Of a stretch of DNA of 64,000 bases, positions 58,061-64,000 are shown piece by piece; positions within the stretch are counted from its first letter, which is position 1; the number at the start of each line of letters is the position of its first letter. The stretch lies in the NCBI GenBank assembly GCA_007258455.2, contig VDFB02254978.1:62001-126000 (forward strand). Reading direction: 5' to 3'. The translations under genes were made by a program, and so were the position numbers. This DNA comes from Sequoia sempervirens. Taxonomy: Eukaryota; Streptophyta; Pinopsida; Cupressales; Cupressaceae. The notes under the pieces were generated by a model, which saw nothing but the letters and a program-made list of their open reading frames with translations, was not told where the DNA came from and did not search any database.

Positions 58061-58259
58061 TTGATTTTATTTATATCCACTTTCTGCTTTATAGGTTGTA
58101 CTATACTTCCTTTAAAAGGAAATAGAATATATTTCCACTCCTTGAGATCCTCATTATCCCAACTTGTGAAGATAAACGAAACAAATTTATGGTCTTGAAC
58201 ATAAGAATTTACTAGTTCAAAAATTGGTTTCTCAACTATACTATGAATTTGATTAGATG

Positions 58260-58732
58260 ATGATTTTGAATCCTTGAAAATACGTTTATTACGTTCCCAC
58301 CAAAATTTTTCGTATCATAACTGCTGGAATTATCTTCCAAATACAAGAGAACAATGTTGCCTTAAATAAAATAGGCCAACTAGTAAAAAATTCCCAAAGT
58401 GTATTTGGAAGAACATGATAACAATTTAACTTCTGCTTAATGAAGGTCCAACAACCCTAAGAATATGGACATTGGACAAACAAGTGATCTTGTTTCTTGA
58501 GATTCTCCACATAAAACACATTGAAATAGATATGTAATTCTTAACTTACTTAGTCTATCACTTGTGAGTATTTTATTCCTTAAGGCTAACCATGCAAAAC
58601 TGTCTGCTTTCGAAAGCACAATGGAATTCCAACAAAAAGAATAAGCTCCCTGACTTTGAATTTTCTGCCCTTTACTAGTTAAAGCTATATAATCCTACTT
58701 AACTGTATATTGCCCGTGCCTTGATGGAGCAC
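58260..58732 (-). pseudogene. LINE zinc-binding RT domain
   Basis: Minus-strand APSRHGQYTVK, a TAG, then DYIALTSKGQKIQSQGAYSF, SKADSFAWLALRNKILTSDR, ITYLFQCVLCGESQETIDHL (CX2C) and after a shift further residues. It is the same domain as at 42950-43450. The frame is cut at 58732. Confidence 0.75.
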
Positions 58733-60072
58733 TGTAGACATTGAAAAATGTCATGAATGATATCATGCACTTGAATTAGGTATATTAACATCATTTCCTT
58801 TTGAAACCCATCCTATTTTTGCTTAAATTGATTATATTAGCCTAGCTATTTAATTAATTGCATCATTTGCATCTATTAACCTAATTCATTTAATTAGGTT
58901 AATTCATCCCCTTTCATGCTAACATTTCATCTTATTAAATTAGATAAATCAAGTTATTTAATTTAATTCCCTAAGTCTTCTTATTTAATTAAATAACCCT
59001 AAGTTATTTAATTAAATGTTGTTTCACCTTTCCCCCATTCATTAAATCATTTAATTTAATGAATATCAATTTATTCTTCTAAATCCCCTAATTGCATGAT
59101 TAAAACCTTATTTAATTAGTAGTTATCTAATTAATCCAAATTCCTACCACTTGCAAATGAATATTCCAAGGGAATATTCCTCCTTTGCACAATTAAATTT
59201 AGTTTTTATTAACTAAATATCCTTTTCCCTCACCCATGAGAATACTCCAAAGAATATTTTCACTCCAATCATTTGAAAAAGGGAATATTCTCATTTGACT
59301 TCTTGAGCAAGTTAAACTTGAGACCTCTTGAGCAAGTTAACCTTTGACCTCTTAAACAAGTCAAAAGTGTGTTTGTTTGGAAGGAATGAGAACCCTTGAT
59401 TAAATCTCATCTTGCATTCTCATTCGTTGATGAGAATCCATGATCCATGCCTCTTATTTCCTCCATCCTGGACCATTGATTATCTTTTTCAATCTCAACC
59501 CTTCATTTCTCATTTGCTTTCCTATAAATCGGTCACTATTTAGAGACAATTGGATCCATCATTCATCTTTCAGAGCAAACTTATGTTGTTGAAATCACTC
59601 ACACTCACACTTTGCTCACATTTAGCATATTTTAGTTTAAATTAGTTGCATAATATCTTAGCTTCCATTAATGGCTTCCATGCATCCATTTAGCTAATTA
59701 GATAATTAGGGTTTGAATCTTTTTGGTTTAAATCTCATTTAAATTAGCTTAGCAATTGCATATTTGAATCATTTAGCATAAAATCATGGTAGATTAACTT
59801 TTATATCATGCTCATTTTAAATTAAAATCATGTTTTCATTCACATATAACAACAACATCAACATGCCACCAATTCCAAAATAGGATAAGTTTAAGATGGA
59901 TTAGAGTAGATATTTAAATGCTTTCACAGTTCATAATGTTTAGTTTCAATAAATATTTATCTTAGCTTTCATTTGAATGATCTTGTTTAAGATCGAGTAT
60001 TAGTGGCATGAATATGCTTCAATTCTTCATGAATCAAGCATAATCAGCTCATACTAATATCCTCAATTGACA
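58733..60072 (+). repeat. 5' LTR
   Basis: Begins TGTAGACATTG and ends CTCAATTGACA, 1340 bp. It has TATA-like CTATAAAT at 59522-59529 with AT-rich U3 before it. The 3' LTR must lie beyond the window. Left flank AGCAC (58728-58732) would be the target duplication. Confidence 0.6.
59522..59529 (+). promoter_or_regulatory. LTR TATA box
   Basis: CTATAAAT about 790 bp into the LTR, at a U3/R-like position. Confidence 0.5.
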
Positions 60073-60840
60073 TTCTGGCGCTAAAAGGAGGGAAAACCGT
60101 CAATTTAATCAATTTCTATCTTGAATTCTGTTCATTTTAACTTTTGTAGGATAGAGTGACGCCCCAGACAATTTCAACGACACCTTTGCAGGGTGTCACC
60201 ATGCAATGATGCCTTTGCAGGTGTTGCCATACAACGACGCCTATTAAATGCACTGATGTTGATTAAACAAACGACGCTAATACTTTATAGAGGTATTGAA
60301 AATTTACAAACGGTGACGCCCAATAAAATAGTGACACTATTGTGCTCTCTGGTTTGTTTGCAGAGCGATGCTCTTATTCACCAGAGCGATGCTATCGTGT
60401 ACAACGATGCCCAACTCTAGTAAGAAGTTAAATGATCATTATTCAGCATGTGTTTTAATTTTTTTGATTCATTAGGGTACTAACATGCCTCTAATGTCAT
60501 TTTGGTTTTTAGACTAACGTGGTTTTGTAGGTTGGGCGACATGAAGTTAAAGTGAAGAAGCATTCTCTTATTGAGATTTTATGATTGTAACAAGCGTTTG
60601 ATTCTTTGGGGCAATTATAACCCAATTTCTTATGCTTTTTGCTTTACGCTCTAGGACCTCACTAAATTTCATTTGGGTTTAAAATGAACGCTAAAACAAG
60701 ACTAAAATTGAACCCTCATCTCATCATTGTTTTTTGGGTTTAAAATTGAGCAAGACAACTTAACATTTCATTTGGTGCATAAAATGAATTCATCTTAGCT
60801 TTAGTCAGTAAAATGAATCAGTGTTTGCTTTGTTGTGACA

Positions 60841-60986
60841 CACTTGTAGTGTGTATCCAATCCCCTTGCGCTTCATGCAATCTTGGGTGAAGAGAAACAC
60901 TCCAAGTGTACTTCGCCATTTGTGTGCACTTATAGTACGTATCCAATCCTCTTGCGCTTCATGAGATCTTGGGTGAAGAGAAATAC
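60841..60986. repeat. Two-copy direct repeat, 86-bp period
   Basis: 60841-60900 and 60927-60986 share GTATCCAATCC, CTTGCGCTTCATG and ATCTTGGGTGAAGAGAAA with a few differences. Confidence 0.85.
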
Positions 60987-62181
60987 TTAAGTACACTTAT
61001 GTTTTGTGTCACCCTTAAGAGAGGACTTACTATGAGACACACCCTGCAACAGGAAACTCATAGGCAAGTTCTTGCAAGCACGTTTACTGATAGGATATAT
61101 TAAAGGTTGGGAAATTGTGAGAAATTACCTTCTATCTTGGACTGTATAATGTACTACACCTAGTACCATGCCTTAAGTGGAATAGGAATGGTAGTAAGAG
61201 CCTTAAGAGGCAAAGCGAGAATGTATACGACTGGGTGTTCTCGGTTTGTTACTCATAGCCAAATTGTTTACTTATAAAAAATCCTTAATGCGTGTTGGTG
61301 CAAGAACAGTTGTTCTGAAGCTGCCCCACATTTGTACTATTCATTGTTGAAACAGAAAAATCCTTAGGATCTTAGGATCTTCAGGATTTTGAGAATTGGT
61401 GGTCTCGAGAAGTGTGTGTCGTGGAGAGGAGCCAATGTCGCTAATTCTCTAATTGTTCGCAATGTCTTAGTGTTTGGAGAAATCCGAGTGGGGACTCAAC
61501 AAAGTATGGCCATTTCAACCTAAGATTGTAAATGATTGTGAGTCAGTTTAATACATTGCTTGGTTCCAAAATGTTACAAAACAAACATTCACTATCTTCC
61601 TCAAAATTTCAAACACTTTGGCTTAAATATGGATAGCTTTTGAAATAGCCTTGATATTACTCCTTATCCTAAGGATTTCTATCCTTAGAGATTTCTAAAT
61701 ATCTTTACTTATATCTCAATCCATATTTTCCAAAGACAACATAGACAATTACGGCTTCAACCTCATGATTCTCAGAAAATGGATATTGTGAAAGTTATGA
61801 TGTTCTTGACATAAACATTTAGTTTGAAAACTTAATCAAGAAAAATGTTTGTGTTAAAATAAATTCACTTAAGCAAGATAAATTGACACAATTAAACCCC
61901 ACATGACTATTTGGAGACCGATTGCTCCCGTTGAACAACCTGATCTTGAAGGTGCTATCATTCAGCCAAACTTTGAACTCATTAACGGGGAACAAATTGA
62001 TATCACTAGTAGTTTGAGAAGCTTCACTTTTTCACAAAAGAAACACCTGCTATGTGGAGAAATGCTGCAAACATCTTAGATGAAGAAGAGGAACAAGCTA
62101 ATATTGAGGTTGGACGACCCATATTACCACCACCCGCGTGGCAATAAATATCTTCCTTTCTTCCATAAAATTGAACTTTTC

Positions 62182-62530
62182 TAGACGATCTCACACAAAG
62201 TTAGGATCCCCAAAAGAAGGTCTACTGGTCGTCACTTTAAACTTAGGCATCTCAGTTCAAAAGCAATCAAAAACCGTATTTCAACACTCTACCTCAACAT
62301 AAACAAATTGTTAGTAAACTTTTATGAACATGCATTGAGGAAATATCCACACATGTACATGTTCTTTATGAGTCAAAACCTAGGTCTTTTTCATGATAAT
62401 CAACCTATCTAAAACCTTGGTCCTTTTCATGGTTTTGAACACCTCTAAATGATCTATCACACAATCAAAATCTGTAGGGGAAGATCTACATGCCGCCATT
62501 ACAAACGTAGGTATCGTAATTCAAAGTTTG
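62182..62530. repeat. Diverged direct repeat, about 265-bp period
   Basis: A unit near 62182 (CTAGACGATCTCACACAAAG ... AGGCATCTCAGTTCAAAA) recurs near 62447 (CTAAATGATCTATCACACAA ... AGGTATCGTAATTCAAAG) with many substitutions. Confidence 0.5.
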
Positions 62531-62649
62531 GTAGGAAGTGGGCCTTAATACTTTATTGCAATCATGACCTCTTGTTAAGAAACTATTATGCTCGAGCTAG
62601 GAGGAGCGAACCAAATTTACATACCCACATCTATCGTCTCATTTAGGTC

Positions 62650-64000
62650 AACATTAGTCTTCAAGATTGGAAAACTTTAGAGGTCTAGCTTCATTCTCAC
62701 TACCTTGGTCTTGGAAAACAAAGGCTCACTTTAAGTCAACATTGGGTTAAACACTTCATTCACCCCTGCATCAAATTTCATCCTTCACCTCATTTAACTT
62801 TGCAAAAGTTTTGAATACACCAACATTTTTTGACTTGGACACCAAACCAAAACCCTAACTAGGCTACTTTGTATGTGAAATGTATCCTTTTCCATGCATT
62901 TAGTTAAGTTAGTTATCATCCTTGAACTAGTTCATCTTGAAGGTCACAAGTCTACCCTAAAGATTTCCAAGTTCATCAACATACTTTATCCCAACATCAA
63001 AACATCAAGTGTAAGTCAAAAGTGTTGTCCCAAAATGTTTGCAAAGATCACTCTCCAGATCACCCATATTTTCATCTCCCACTATCATCATTGCTCCAAA
63101 AATGCCTAAACAACCTAAGTACTAAACCATTAATTAACAAAAACTAGAAGACAATAACAAAAAAGGGACCACAAGATCCTCTAGGCAGTCTCCAATGTTA
63201 CGCGTTCCTTCAACCTCCAAACACCCCTGTTCACAATATCCACCGAAATTAGTACTTGAGAGCGGTTAATTACCAAATGTTTTGCATCCCTTTATTCATA
63301 TCAATTAACTTTAATCTTTCACAAATATCATGCAACTTAAGCGAAAAAGGGAAAAAAGGTAAGCTTAATATAGACACAAAACTAGGTGAATTCTAACTAA
63401 AATGGATGACAAAATGTAACTCATCACCTATCAATAGCTTGCACTTACACAAATTCTACACCTAGCTTCAAAGAGCCATGTCAAAACCTAAAACATACAA
63501 AAAAAATGAAAAATAAAAATAATTGTCACCTTGATGAAAACTTGGCAAACATGCATCCTGGTGACAAAAAAAGAGAGAAGAAAATAGTAAGGAGAAATTA
63601 TCCGTCCAATAGTGAAAACCACTTTGGTGGCACTTTGGAGAAGTACCATCGTGAAAACCTAGCAAACAGGTGCCATGTGTAGTTAATATTTGCTCCATCA
63701 TCTACCATCATTCTATTTGGTTTACCACCCTCGCTCATAATAAACTTGCTTTCACACTTTCTCATGTCATCCATAATAACGCTTAGTTGTGCTTCCCATA
63801 GCCTGGAACGGTTGACATTTTGCGTCTTTTCACCTTCCATATCCATCCACAATAAGGCTTATCCAATCCCATCCCTAATACATTGGTCCTACACCCGACT
63901 GGTGGCAAGTACTTAACTCATGTCTTCAATGGATCCTAGACTTGGTATTGGAGGTCACTATATCAAAAATTCAAAAAAATTAAAACATCAAAAATCCAAA
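62650..64000. other. Interior of the LTR element, nothing recognised
   Basis: Only short ORFs on both strands. A short minus-strand frame at 63852-63600 has no recognisable motif. Confidence 0.35.

Larger units (their letters stand above)
56158..58732 (-). mobile_element. Minus-strand LINE, 5' part cut off by an LTR element
   Basis: The minus-strand 3' end GAGCTATATGCTCTTTGCTT followed by AAAAAA lies at about 56158-56185. RNase H is at 58060-57568 and the zinc-binding RT domain at 58732-58260. The coding frame continues right up to 58732, where the LTR of another element starts. About 1.4 kb separates RNase H from the tail. The rest of the LINE should lie beyond the right edge. Confidence 0.75.
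58733..64000 (+). mobile_element. LTR retrotransposon, 5' part (runs off the window)
   Basis: A 5' LTR (58733-60072) is followed after 3 nt by TGGCGCTAAAAGGAGGG (60076), a primer-site-like sequence of the type found after Gypsy LTRs. Downstream to the window end no gag, protease or RT motif is found, only repeats and short frames. One open stretch (about 61890-62080) reads MTIWRPIAPVEQPDLEGAII then QPNFELINGEQIDITSSL and may be a gag remnant. The element is either non-autonomous with a long leader or badly decayed. Confidence 0.6.

Noticed and set aside
60150..60420. Coding ORF in the leader of the LTR element at 58733
   Set aside because: It overlaps short direct repeats with CCTTTGCAGG and has no recognisable motif.

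Overview
The window looks like nuclear DNA of a seed plant, most likely a conifer. This rests on very long introns packed with old nested retrotransposons, plant-type transposon families (chromovirus Ty3/Gypsy, Ty1/Copia, L1-type LINEs with an RNase H domain, hAT) and one intron-containing plant gene. Some retroelement reading frames resemble proteins I associate with Cupressaceae, but the species is only a guess.

The one host gene I can support runs on the minus strand from 36544 to at least 14926. It is an importin-13-like nuclear transport receptor. Four exons (36326-36544, 23098-23196, 22680-22904, 14926-15045) join in phase 0 with GT-AG borders and give 221 N-terminal residues. Intron 1 is 13.1 kb, intron 2 is 193 bp and intron 3 is 7.6 kb. 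I find no fifth exon in the remaining 14.9 kb, so intron 4 probably fills the left end of the window.

Left end (1-14.9 kb): tail of a hAT transposon; a decayed minus-strand reading frame split by a solo Copia-type LTR with perfect 5-bp target duplications; a retroelement gag-like frame of unknown family (3518-5975); a decayed chromovirus with chromodomain integrase (5976 to about 12260) inserted in that frame; and a probable plus-strand LTR (12323-14349).

Intron 3 holds a decayed minus-strand Gypsy pol and several local tandem duplications. Intron 1 holds a 207-bp tandem duplication, the 3' half of a non-autonomous element with chromovirus-type ends, a complete Copia insertion (26867-32089, TSD GCTAG) whose gag/integrase part is replaced by unrelated sequence, and a Gypsy gag-protease fragment with a 5'-truncated LINE nested in it.

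Upstream of the gene lies a long LINE (37708-46887). It has ORF1, ORF2 with RNase H, and a further coding stretch after RNase H that lies inside the same probable target site duplication. The LINE is interrupted by a 599-bp solo LTR. About 46.9-56.1 kb is AT-rich with a G-poor minisatellite and a decayed frame. The right end has a minus-strand LINE cut by a plus-strand LTR retrotransposon (58733 onwards) that runs out of the window.

Most premature stops that can be aligned to a conserved residue are Gln CAG to TAG, as expected from deamination of methylated cytosine in silenced elements.
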